Shown one piece after another: positions 7,227 to 14,854 of a stretch of DNA of 17,904 nucleotides; position 1 is the first letter of the stretch, and the number at the start of each line of letters is the position of its first letter. Source of the stretch: Proteiniphilum sp. UBA4084 (lineage in GTDB: Bacteria; Bacteroidota; Bacteroidia; Bacteroidales; Dysgonomonadaceae). Made by a program: the position numbers and the translations under genes. The DNA is taken from the NCBI GenBank assembly GCA_002383605.1, contig DFYK01000053.1, positions 1-17,904 of the forward strand. The letters are read 5' to 3'. The notes beneath the pieces are model-generated. The model did not search any database, was not told the origin of the DNA, and saw nothing but the letters and a program-made list of their open reading frames with translations.

Positions 7227-7234
7227 TAACTTTG
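7227..7234 (+). promoter_or_regulatory. Candidate -7 element (TAACTTTG) of the sus operon promoter
   Basis: TAACTTTG matches the Bacteroidota TAnnTTTG consensus exactly. Transcription would start near 7241, leaving a leader of roughly 115 bases before the susC ATG. The -33 TTTG is not clear (TTTTTC at 7197-7202 is too far), so the promoter may be weak and dependent on an activator. Confidence 0.5.
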
Positions 7235-7355
7235 TATGCTGAATGAATTAGATAAATAACATGAAATTTAACCTTTCATTTATTTATTCATTTCATTTCT
7301 TATAATTATGAGAACAAAGAGAGTATTAATCAGTTAATCTTATAAAGTTAACAAC

Positions 7356-10300
7356 ATGTATGTAAAATTCAAAAAAAGCAGGAAAGCGTTTCTTATAACG
7401 ATGTTATTCGGAATGCTCATGACCTTGTCGGCAGCTGCCCAAACCGGCACTCCGATAAATGTAAAAGGAACCGTGACGGATATTGCCGGTGAACCACTTA
7501 TCGGCGTCAATATTCTGGTGCAGGGGACCTCTACCGGAACAGTGACCGATTACGACGGCAACTTTGTGCTTCAGGTTCCGGCCAACGGCGTGTTGGAAGT
7601 GAGCTACATCGGCTACAAACCCCAAACTATACCCGTCAACAACCGCACCTCCATCCTTATAGCAATGCAGGAGGATACCGAGATGCTTGAGGAATTGGTT
7701 GTGATTGGCTATGGAACCGTAAAAAAAGATGATGCCACTGGATCAATAGTAGCCGTGGATGCCACCAAATTAAACAGGGGACTGGCCACATCACCGTCAG
7801 ACCTTTTGGCCGGACAGGTTGCCGGTTTGAGCGTTACCTCGGCTGGAGGAGCACCCGGTTCTTCTGCAAACATACGCATACGTGGAGGTTCATCCATGTC
7901 GGCCAGCAATGATCCGCTAATTGTGATCGACGGAGTGCCTGTAGACAATACCACCAGTGTGAGCGGTATGTCAAATCCGTTGAGCACAATCAATTCGAAT
8001 GACATTGAAACCTTTACAGTGCTGAAAGATGCATCAGCCACCGCCATTTACGGATCACGCGCTTCCAATGGAGTAATCATCATTACCACCAAAAAAGGAC
8101 ACGCTGGAAAAATGAAATTATCCTATAACGGCAATTTTTCAGTGAGCACCCGTACCGGTGCTGTGGATGTAATGGATGCTCCCACCTTTAGAAATTATGT
8201 GATCAATTCTTTCGGTGAAGACAGCCAGCAGGCAGCAGCCCTTGGCAACACCGAAACGAACTGGCAGGATAAGATCTTCCGGGTAGCCGCCAGCACCGAT
8301 CACAACCTCAGTGCCTCGGGCAGTGCAGGTGAAATACTCCCATATCGCATTTCCGCCGGATATACCAATGAAAATGGGATACTGAGGACATCAAACCTTG
8401 AAAGATTTACCGGCAGTGTGAATCTGAGTCCTTCATTTTTTGACGATCAGCTCAGGGTTCAGCTCAATGCAAAAGGAATGTACATCACCAACCGTTTTGC
8501 GGATCAGGGAGCAATCAATTCGGCCACACAGTTTGATCCCACCATGCCTGTGTACGCGGCCACTCCTTCACCTTATGGCAATGGCTATCATATGACACTC
8601 CGCCCCTCGGGAACTCCCATTGACATTGCGTTGGCCAACCCGCGTGCCATTCTGGAACAGAAACACGACAATTCCAAAGTGTACAGGAGCATCGGAAACG
8701 CTCAGTTTGATTACAATTTGCCCTTCCTGGATGGGTTAAGGGCAAATCTCAATTTGGGATATGACATCTCCAGGAGTGAAGGTGACGTGATCATTGAAGA
8801 CAACTCTCCAATGACTTATACCTGGGGAAATTTCAAATCGGGTTGGGGAGAAAACTCTACTTACAGCCAGTACAAAAGCAATACATTGCTCGACTTTTAT
8901 CTGAACTATGTAAAGGAAGCAGGCGTACATCGTTTCGATGTAATGGGTGGTTACTCATGGCAACGTTTTTATAACGAATCCGACAATACCTATCCCTATT
9001 CACCGGCCATGGCAGCTGAGACAGGAAATGAATTTTACAAGGAAGGCAACGATTACTCTACAGAGAGTTTTGTGATCTCTTTGTTTGGCCGTTTGAATTA
9101 CTCCCTGCTGGATCGTTATTTGCTAACGCTCACCCTACGTAACGACGGTTCATCGCGATTCAGTCCGGACAATAAATGGGGACTTTTCCCGTCTGCGGCC
9201 TTCGCCTGGAAAATCATCAATGAACCTTTCATGGAAGGTGCAGGCAGTGCCCTGTCGGACATGAAACTGAGACTCGGTTACGGGGTCACGGGACAGCAGA
9301 ATCTGGGCAGCGGCGACTATCCATGGATGGGACGTTACAGCTATAGCCAGGCCGGCGCCAATTATTTCTTCGGAGATCAGATGGTACCACTGATCCGACC
9401 GTTGGCTTATGATGAGAACCTGAAATGGGAAGAGACCGCAACGTATAATGCAGGAATTGATTATGGATTCCTGAACAACAGGATATCGGGAGCTGTGGAT
9501 GTGTATTTCCGGAAGACCACCGACCTCTTGAATACAGTGGGAATTGCCGCTGGCACCAACTTCAGCAATCAGTTGCTTACCAATGTAGGTGAACTGGAAA
9601 ACAAAGGTATTGAATTCACCCTCAACGGCAGGCCCGTTGTAAGTAAGGACTGGAACTGGAACCTGAGCTACAATGTAACATTCAACCAGAATCGCATTAC
9701 CAAGCTGACTATCAACGACGATCCAAGTTACGTGGGTGTGCGGTTCGGCGGCATCGACGGAGGCACCGGGAATAACATTGCCATTCACAGCGTGAATTAT
9801 CCGGCCGGCTCATTTTACGTATACGAACAAGTATACAACGAAGCGGGCAAACCCCTTGACGGAGTATATGTAGACCAAAATGCCGACGGTTCTATCAATG
9901 AAAAGGACCTCATTGTATATAAAAATTCAGCACCTGATGTATTCATGGGACTATCCTCCCAGCTATCTTACAAGAGAGTGGATTTCAATTTCTCTCTACG
10001 GGCCAACATCGGCAATTATGCATACAACAACATCCAGTCGAACCGTGAGTCAAAGAATACCACTTTCGATCCTTCCGGCTGGTTGAAAAACAGGGTAAAC
10101 AGCGCCACTTTTACAAACTTTGACGCAGTGCAGTACCAGTCGAGTCATTATATTCAGAACGCCTCCTTCCTGAAGATGGACAACATCTCCGTGGGCTATA
10201 ATTTCACCCATCTGCTGCACCGTGATCAGTCGGGAAGAATCCATTTTACCGTGCAAAATCCGTTTGTAGTTACCGACTATGCCGGGCTCGATCCCGAGTT

Positions 10301-10376
10301 TACCAATAACGGAATAGACAATAACATCTATCCGCACCCGCGTGTATTCATCATGGGGCTCAATTTAAATTTTTAA
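7356..10376 (+). CDS. susC: SusC-like TonB-dependent outer-membrane transporter
   Basis: This 1006-residue outer-membrane porin would import oligosaccharides captured by its SusD partner, powered by TonB-ExbBD. A signal peptide ends near res. 28 (LMTLSAAAQ). A carboxypeptidase-regulatory-like beta domain follows (about 34-104, NVKGTVTDIAGEPLIGVNI...), the usual SusC N-terminal extension. Next comes the TonB-box region EELVVIGYGTVKKD (112-125) and the plug domain (about 125-250), including ANIRIRGGSSMSASNDPLIV and the KDASATAIYGSRASNGVIIITTKKG element that is diagnostic of SusC/RagA. The rest is the 22-strand barrel, ending in the aromatic terminus LNLNF. Length is normal for SusC. It is the first gene of the operon, and susD follows 12 bases after the stop. 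The maltooligosaccharide substrate is inferred from neighbours. Confidence 0.97.
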   Translation: MYVKFKKSRKAFLITMLFGMLMTLSAAAQTGTPINVKGTVTDIAGEPLIGVNILVQGTSTGTVTDYDGNFVLQVPANGVLEVSYIGYKPQTIPVNNRTSILIAMQEDTEMLEELVVIGYGTVKKDDATGSIVAVDATKLNRGLATSPSDLLAGQVAGLSVTSAGGAPGSSANIRIRGGSSMSASNDPLIVIDGVPVDNTTSVSGMSNPLSTINSNDIETFTVLKDASATAIYGSRASNGVIIITTKKGHAGKMKLSYNGNFSVSTRTGAVDVMDAPTFRNYVINSFGEDSQQAAALGNTETNWQDKIFRVAASTDHNLSASGSAGEILPYRISAGYTNENGILRTSNLERFTGSVNLSPSFFDDQLRVQLNAKGMYITNRFADQGAINSATQFDPTMPVYAATPSPYGNGYHMTLRPSGTPIDIALANPRAILEQKHDNSKVYRSIGNAQFDYNLPFLDGLRANLNLGYDISRSEGDVIIEDNSPMTYTWGNFKSGWGENSTYSQYKSNTLLDFYLNYVKEAGVHRFDVMGGYSWQRFYNESDNTYPYSPAMAAETGNEFYKEGNDYSTESFVISLFGRLNYSLLDRYLLTLTLRNDGSSRFSPDNKWGLFPSAAFAWKIINEPFMEGAGSALSDMKLRLGYGVTGQQNLGSGDYPWMGRYSYSQAGANYFFGDQMVPLIRPLAYDENLKWEETATYNAGIDYGFLNNRISGAVDVYFRKTTDLLNTVGIAAGTNFSNQLLTNVGELENKGIEFTLNGRPVVSKDWNWNLSYNVTFNQNRITKLTINDDPSYVGVRFGGIDGGTGNNIAIHSVNYPAGSFYVYEQVYNEAGKPLDGVYVDQNADGSINEKDLIVYKNSAPDVFMGLSSQLSYKRVDFNFSLRANIGNYAYNNIQSNRESKNTTFDPSGWLKNRVNSATFTNFDAVQYQSSHYIQNASFLKMDNISVGYNFTHLLHRDQSGRIHFTVQNPFVVTDYAGLDPEFTNNGIDNNIYPHPRVFIMGLNLNF

Positions 10377-10388
10377 TACTTGACAAAT

Positions 10389-12023
10389 ATGAAGACAGCT
10401 AAAAAATATACAATCTTATTCATCGTAGCGGTCAGCCTGATGGTCACCGGACTGTCATCCTGCCTAAACGATTTGGACACCATTCCGCTCGATCCGGAGG
10501 AGCTGGTATCGGAAGTGGTATTCGGCAGTGAAATAGGCCCCTATCAGGAGCTATTGGCGAAGATCTATGCCGGAATGGCCATCAGCGGCAACAGCGGTGG
10601 AGATGGCGATCCCGATGTAGCCGGCGTCGATGGAGGTAGTCAGGCCTCATTTTTGAGAGGACTCTGGAACCTGCAGCAACTGCCGACCGACGAAGCACAC
10701 TGTGCCTGGAACGACGTGGGCATCCCCGACCTGAATTACATCACATGGACCTCCAGCAACGTGTTTATCAAAGGATTTTACTATCGTCTGTACTACCAGA
10801 TCAATCTGGCAAATGCGTTTCTGAGGGAAACAACCGCTGAAAAATTATCTTCCAGAGGAGTCAGCCAGGCCGACCAGGATAAGATCAAAACCTTTCGTGC
10901 CGAAGCCCGATTTCATCGTGCACTCGCTTACTATTATCTGCTCGACATGTTCCGGAATGTTCCTTTCGTGAACGAGGATAGTCCCGTCGGCAGCACTTTG
11001 CCTCCGCAAATAAAGGCAGTCGATTTGTTCGATTATATCGAAAAAGAACTGACCGAATGTGAAGCAGACATGCTCGATCCCATTGTTGGATATGACACAG
11101 CCTATTACGGGCGTGCACACAAAGCTGCCAACTGGGCGCTCCTGTCACGTCTCTACCTTAATGCAGAAACATATATCGGCGTAAAGAAATATACCGAAAG
11201 CATCACTTACAGTAAAAAGGTGCTTGCCGAAAGCTATCAGCTCGATCCGGTATACGCCAATGTATTCAAGGCCGACAATCACAAATCGGTGGAGATGATT
11301 TTCCCAATCCGTTATGAAGGGGAACAGACCCAGACCTGGGGAGGAATGACTTTCCTTTTAAGCAGTACAGAGCCTTCGGACATGCAGGCAGAAGTGAATG
11401 CGGTAGGCGCATGGCAGGGCAACCGTGCCACCAGCGCCTTGCTGAAGACTTTCCAAAGAGAGTATCAGCACGAGAACGACAATCGTTTTTCAATGGTACG
11501 CATCGATAAAACCGAGAATTATGAGATTACGGATCCTTCCCTTTTCACCAACAATGGTATTCCGGTGGTAAAATATTACAACAGAAACAGCGACGGCACC
11601 CTGCCTCCCAACGAGAGCAATATTGCCTTTACCGACTTCCCGCTTTTCCGTCTGGGTGAGATCTACCTCAATTATGCTGAAGCCGTGTTGAGGGGTGGCA
11701 CAGGAGGTGATGCAGCCACAGCACTGCAACTGGTGAACAACCTCCGCAAACGTGCCTACACCGATGACGTGGCCGCCACCATCACATCCGGAGAACTCAC
11801 GCTGGATTACCTTCTGGATGAAAGAGGACGCGAGTTTTTCTATGAGGCACAACGCCGTACCGATCTGATTCGTTTCGGGAAGTTTACTGGACCTGCCTAC
11901 ATATGGCCCTGGAAAGGGAATATAGCAGGAGGAAGGTCTGTCGCCGATCACTTCATCGTGTTCCCGATACCGGCAGATGATATGGGTGCCAATGAAAATC
12001 TGACACAGAACACCGGTTATTGA
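10389..12023 (+). CDS. susD: SusD-like starch-binding outer-membrane lipoprotein
   Basis: This 544-residue lipoprotein forms the lid of the SusC transporter and binds glycan at the cell surface. I start at ATG 10389 (MKTAKKYTIL), not the in-frame TTG at 10380. The lipobox is LSSC with Cys25, followed by LNDLD. The tetratricopeptide-like SusD core is clear: FRAEARFHRALAYYYLLDMF (res. 169-188), PLFRLGEIYLNYAEA (418-432), ERGREFFYEAQRRTDLIRFG (478-497) and the terminal FPIPADDMGANENLTQNTGY. Unlike most SusD-like proteins, it also matches Bacteroides SusD itself: PTDEAHCAWND (99-109) and AYIWPWKGNIAGGRSVA (503-519) recall its LPTDECLWAW and KYLWDWKGG segments. Trp107, Trp317 and Trp342 fall where the starch-binding aromatic arc would be (from a remembered alignment). 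This supports an alpha-glucan substrate. Confidence 0.96.
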   Translation: MKTAKKYTILFIVAVSLMVTGLSSCLNDLDTIPLDPEELVSEVVFGSEIGPYQELLAKIYAGMAISGNSGGDGDPDVAGVDGGSQASFLRGLWNLQQLPTDEAHCAWNDVGIPDLNYITWTSSNVFIKGFYYRLYYQINLANAFLRETTAEKLSSRGVSQADQDKIKTFRAEARFHRALAYYYLLDMFRNVPFVNEDSPVGSTLPPQIKAVDLFDYIEKELTECEADMLDPIVGYDTAYYGRAHKAANWALLSRLYLNAETYIGVKKYTESITYSKKVLAESYQLDPVYANVFKADNHKSVEMIFPIRYEGEQTQTWGGMTFLLSSTEPSDMQAEVNAVGAWQGNRATSALLKTFQREYQHENDNRFSMVRIDKTENYEITDPSLFTNNGIPVVKYYNRNSDGTLPPNESNIAFTDFPLFRLGEIYLNYAEAVLRGGTGGDAATALQLVNNLRKRAYTDDVAATITSGELTLDYLLDERGREFFYEAQRRTDLIRFGKFTGPAYIWPWKGNIAGGRSVADHFIVFPIPADDMGANENLTQNTGY

Positions 12024-12058
12024 TTTGTAAAAATGAATTTCTAAAAGAAGGAATAACA

Positions 12059-13198
12059 ATGAAAACATATAATATCATAGTATTACTGGCCATTCTCGGA
12101 CTCTTCTGGTCTTGCCAGGAAGATGAGAAAGTGGTTCTGCAGCAACCGGACTCCTTTGTACTCAATGTACCCAAGTATGCTTCCGGGATTTATGACCTGA
12201 AGAATACGGAAACGATAGAATTTACCACATCTCAGCCTGATTACGGATTTACCGCCGTGGCCATCTACAGTGTGGAAGTTTCCCTCAGTCAGGATTTTTC
12301 TGAAGCAGTCACTCTTCCCGGTACTTATACCACTGCCAAATTCAACATGAATGCAGCCGATCTGGCACTGGCTCTTGTTGGACTGCATGGCGTGACCGAG
12401 GAGAGCGCTTACCCTACTGACCCGCATCCGCTCTACGTACGCCTGTCTTCTGTGCTCAATGCAAAAAACGAGGGAGCAGTAAAATCCAACATCATTACCC
12501 TTCCAAAGGTAAAAGGTTACTTTGCGCTTGATCCGATGGTGATGCCCGAGAACATGTATATCATTGGCAATGTTGCCGGTAACTGGAGCTGGGATGGGGC
12601 CACGAAAATGGTTCCTGTGTGGGGAACCCCCGGTAAATTCTGGGCCATGCAGTATCTCGGCCAGACAGGAGGTGGTGAGAATGCACAAATTAAATTCAAT
12701 TTCGCAAAAGCGTGGGATGGCAACGAGTTCGGTTTCGCGAATACCACCATCAACGGAAGTGGTACAGCCGATCCCGCAGCATCCGATGCAGGGGGCAATA
12801 TCGGCATCGGAAACCCGGGTTGGTACATCGTGGTAGTAACCACCACCATCAACGGACGTGCCTATGAGTTCGCAGTGGACTTCTTCCCGCCGGATGTATA
12901 TCTGCAGGGACCCACAGCAGGAGGCAACTGGGGAACCACCGATGCAAAATACCGGTTCACTATACCTGCCCTCTCCGCCGGCGCTGATGCTGCATTTGTT
13001 TCTCCCGCCTTCACGGCCACAGGAGAGGTTCGCGCCAGCATCAAACTGCCTGGCCAGGAATGGTGGCATACTGAGTTCCTCGTTTTCGACGGCGTCTTCG
13101 TACCGCGTGGTGCAGGGAACGACCAGGATCGTATCACCGGAAATGCAGGTCAAAAACTGCATATTAACTTTACCACTTACACTGGTAAAATAGAATAA
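12059..13198 (+). CDS. susE: SusE-like starch-binding surface lipoprotein
   Basis: This 379-residue outer-membrane lipoprotein has no catalytic domain and would hold alpha-glucan at the cell surface. The start is ATG 12059 (MKTYNIIVLL), preceded by AAGGA at 12048-12052; the upstream in-frame ATG at 12020 overlaps susD and lacks signal-peptide character. The lipobox ends at Cys19 (FWSC), and the next residues QEDE fit the acidic export signal of surface lipoproteins in this phylum. The order is an N-terminal Ig-like SusE domain (about 24-157) and two binding modules: the first from ENMYIIGNVAGNWSWDG (164-180) to about 275, the second from PDVYLQGPTAGGNWG (278-292) to the end. Two modules and ~380 residues match Bacteroides SusE (387). 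It starts 35 bases after susD; a hairpin follows its stop. The opposite-strand 359-codon ORF is a shadow. Confidence 0.9.
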   Translation: MKTYNIIVLLAILGLFWSCQEDEKVVLQQPDSFVLNVPKYASGIYDLKNTETIEFTTSQPDYGFTAVAIYSVEVSLSQDFSEAVTLPGTYTTAKFNMNAADLALALVGLHGVTEESAYPTDPHPLYVRLSSVLNAKNEGAVKSNIITLPKVKGYFALDPMVMPENMYIIGNVAGNWSWDGATKMVPVWGTPGKFWAMQYLGQTGGGENAQIKFNFAKAWDGNEFGFANTTINGSGTADPAASDAGGNIGIGNPGWYIVVVTTTINGRAYEFAVDFFPPDVYLQGPTAGGNWGTTDAKYRFTIPALSAGADAAFVSPAFTATGEVRASIKLPGQEWWHTEFLVFDGVFVPRGAGNDQDRITGNAGQKLHINFTTYTGKIE

Positions 13199-13210
13199 TT
13201 GCCTAATCGG

Positions 13211-13240
13211 GAAACCTCTCTCTTTTGAGAGTGAGGTTTC
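13211..13240 (+). terminator. Intercistronic hairpin after susE (weak terminator or mRNA stability element)
   Basis: GAAACCTC at 13211-13218 pairs with GAGGTTTC at 13233-13240. After one T-T mismatch a further CTCT/AGAG pairs, leaving a TTTG loop, so 12 of 13 positions pair. The downstream sequence is TCCTTAAAAA, without a run of T, so it is a poor terminator. It more likely protects or processes the upstream susCDE mRNA, or only partly attenuates transcription into susF. Confidence 0.6.
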
Positions 13241-13256
13241 TCCTTAAAAATATCAG

Positions 13257-13270
13257 TATGAAACGAGCAT
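13257..13270 (+). repeat. 14-bp direct repeat copy 1 (TATGAAACGAGCAT)
   Basis: The same 14 bases occur at 17882-17895, behind the GH13 gene. Here the ATG would read MKRA and stop at once (TGA, 13270-13272); in the other copy the frame stays open. Confidence 0.6.
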
Positions 13271-13317
13271 GAGAATCATTTTCACACAAGAACATGATTA
13301 AAGCGAGTTCCATACGA

Positions 13318-13325
13318 TACCTTTG
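13318..13325 (+). promoter_or_regulatory. Candidate internal -7 element (TACCTTTG) upstream of susF
   Basis: TACCTTTG matches TAnnTTTG exactly and lies 22 bases before the susF ATG. It sits in the 148-base susE-susF space, after the hairpin. No TTTG -33 is seen at the usual distance. It may allow some expression of susF independent of the susC promoter. Confidence 0.4.
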
Positions 13326-13346
13326 AAAATAAATAATTTTAATCGT

Positions 13347-14780
13347 ATGAATCATAAAATATATCTTTTTGCAATCCTGTTCGCGGTTTTATTCTTCGGC
13401 GCATGTGATGATGTCTATGATCATGTGGCTGCACCACCGCAGGCTTTTGAACAGGAGACAGCTCAGACGGTAAACGGATTTACCTTTACCTTGGGATCGG
13501 GATTGAACAAAGCGGTGGAACTTTCAGAGGAAGATCTTCAAAACGGGACTACGCTGGAAGCCATCAAAACAACCGCAACACCGGCACTGGCCGAAGGAGC
13601 CACGGTAAAATTTATCATTGAAGCCTCCAAAACAGCCGATTTTGCCACCAAAGTGACGCTGCCCACTGTGAGCAGCGAGAATATTGCTTCTGTGACAGCT
13701 ACTGATCTGAACGAAACGGTAAAAAGTCTGTACGGAAAAGCGCCCAATGCGCGCACCCTCTATTTGCGTGCCACCTATTATATCGTGGATGGTACTTCCT
13801 CTTCCCAGATGCCCGATCCCGTGGTGTTGGGCCCTGTAACAGTCACTCCCGTCGGTCCCGTAATTGAACCGGAATATTACCTGATCGGAGACATCAACGG
13901 ATGGAATATCGGCAATCTGAATGACTATAAGTTCAGCCACAGTGGAAAGGATGTGTACGAAGATCCCATCTTCACCATCCTGGTCAACAATGTGACAGGC
14001 TATTTCAAAATTGTACCGAAATCGAGCAAGGAAGCAGCTTCTTGGGATGGCGTACTGGGAAATCCGGTCGATGGCAATACGAACCTTGAGGGTGATATCA
14101 TTCTTGCAGATGCACAGGCCATGCGGGTAACGGAACCGGGATGGGTGAAGATCACGCTGAACATGATGGAATATACCTATACCATCGATATCATTGGCGA
14201 GATGAACCTCACTCTGTATGTACCGGGTGGCCACCAGGGCTGGAATCCGGCTACTGCGCCCACGCTTTACAGCCGTAATTTCGATTTTAAATACGATGGA
14301 TTTGTATACTTCCCTGATGCGAATACTGAATTCAAGTTTACGTCCGAACCCAGCTGGTCGGGTACCAACTACGGCGATGGAGGAGGTGGGACTTTATCTA
14401 CCGACGGCGGGGCTGGCAACCTGAAGACAAGCGAAGCCGGTATGTACAGACTGGATGTGAATCTTTCCGGAAGTCCTGTCTATACGATGGTAAAAACTGA
14501 ATGGGGCCTGATCGGCGATGCTACTGCAGGGGGCTGGAACGATTCCACCCCAATGACCTACAACCCTGTAACCAAACTGTGGTCGGTGACCACCACACTT
14601 CTTGCTGACAAGAAATTCAAGTTCCGGGCCAACAACGGCTGGGACATCAACCTGGGTGGAGAGCTCAATAACCTCAGTTATGGCGGCGGTGACATCCCCG
14701 TTCCGGCGCCAGGCACTTATCTCATCACCCTGGATCTTTCCGACGCCACACAGTTCAAGGCGACAATGGTAAAACAATAA
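13347..14780 (+). CDS. susF: SusF-like starch-binding surface lipoprotein
   Basis: This is a 477-residue outer-membrane lipoprotein with no catalytic domain. ATG 13347 (MNHKIYLFAI) is chosen over the in-frame TTG at 13323, which lies inside the proposed -7 element. The signal peptide ends at lipobox FGAC with Cys20, followed by DDVYD, an acidic surface-export type sequence. The N-terminal SusE/F domain spans about 25-170 (repeated Ala/Thr-rich strands). Three successive ~100-residue binding modules follow: EPEYYLIGDINGWN (174-187) onward, LTLYVPGGHQGWNP (288-301) onward, and TEWGLIGDATAGGWNDS (384-400) to the end. Each opens with a G-D/G-G-W-N type strand as in the starch-binding SusE/SusF modules. 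Three modules against two in SusE, and a length near Bacteroides SusF (485), support the assignment. A strong terminator follows the stop. Confidence 0.9.
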   Translation: MNHKIYLFAILFAVLFFGACDDVYDHVAAPPQAFEQETAQTVNGFTFTLGSGLNKAVELSEEDLQNGTTLEAIKTTATPALAEGATVKFIIEASKTADFATKVTLPTVSSENIASVTATDLNETVKSLYGKAPNARTLYLRATYYIVDGTSSSQMPDPVVLGPVTVTPVGPVIEPEYYLIGDINGWNIGNLNDYKFSHSGKDVYEDPIFTILVNNVTGYFKIVPKSSKEAASWDGVLGNPVDGNTNLEGDIILADAQAMRVTEPGWVKITLNMMEYTYTIDIIGEMNLTLYVPGGHQGWNPATAPTLYSRNFDFKYDGFVYFPDANTEFKFTSEPSWSGTNYGDGGGGTLSTDGGAGNLKTSEAGMYRLDVNLSGSPVYTMVKTEWGLIGDATAGGWNDSTPMTYNPVTKLWSVTTTLLADKKFKFRANNGWDINLGGELNNLSYGGGDIPVPAPGTYLITLDLSDATQFKATMVKQ

Positions 14781-14794
14781 ATAACTTCCCAATA

Positions 14795-14824
14795 AAAAGC
14801 GCGGCAGGAATGCCGTGCTTTTTT
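14795..14824 (+). terminator. Intrinsic terminator after susF
   Basis: AAAAGCGCGGCA (14795-14806) pairs with TGCCGTGCTTTT (14811-14822) through one G-T wobble, with a GGAA tetraloop, and a run of six T begins at 14819. This is a textbook rho-independent terminator 14 bases after the susF stop. It should end most susCDEF transcripts, with some read-through to the two enzyme genes. Confidence 0.85.
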
Positions 14825-14854
14825 GTCTGTATTGTATTTTATAAACTATCGGCA

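Larger units (their letters stand above)
7049..7355 (+). promoter_or_regulatory. 307-base regulatory and leader region upstream of susC
   Basis: This AT-rich gap between glsB and susC holds no substantial gene. From left to right I see a 15-base dyad ATCGAAACATTCGAT (7108-7122), a TACATTTT near-match to a -7 element (7136-7143), a perfect 16-bp palindrome (7158-7173), an exact -7 element TAACTTTG (7227-7234), a T-rich stretch of TTCATTTATT type (7275-7299), and two tiny ORFs (7261-7305 and 7308-7337). No clear intrinsic terminator for the gls operon is visible. Confidence 0.7.

Noticed and set aside
9150..9788. 212-codon open frame on the minus strand opposite susC
   Set aside because: Fully covered by the susC barrel; no signal, domain or start context.
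10380..10388. TTG start for susD (and likewise TTG 13323 for susF)
   Set aside because: An ATG a few codons downstream gives a normal lipoprotein signal peptide in both cases; TTG starts are rare in this phylum.
12083..13162. 359-codon open frame on the minus strand opposite susE
   Set aside because: susE has a lipobox, a Shine-Dalgarno and a domain match; the antisense product is Cys/His/Gly-rich without domain character.
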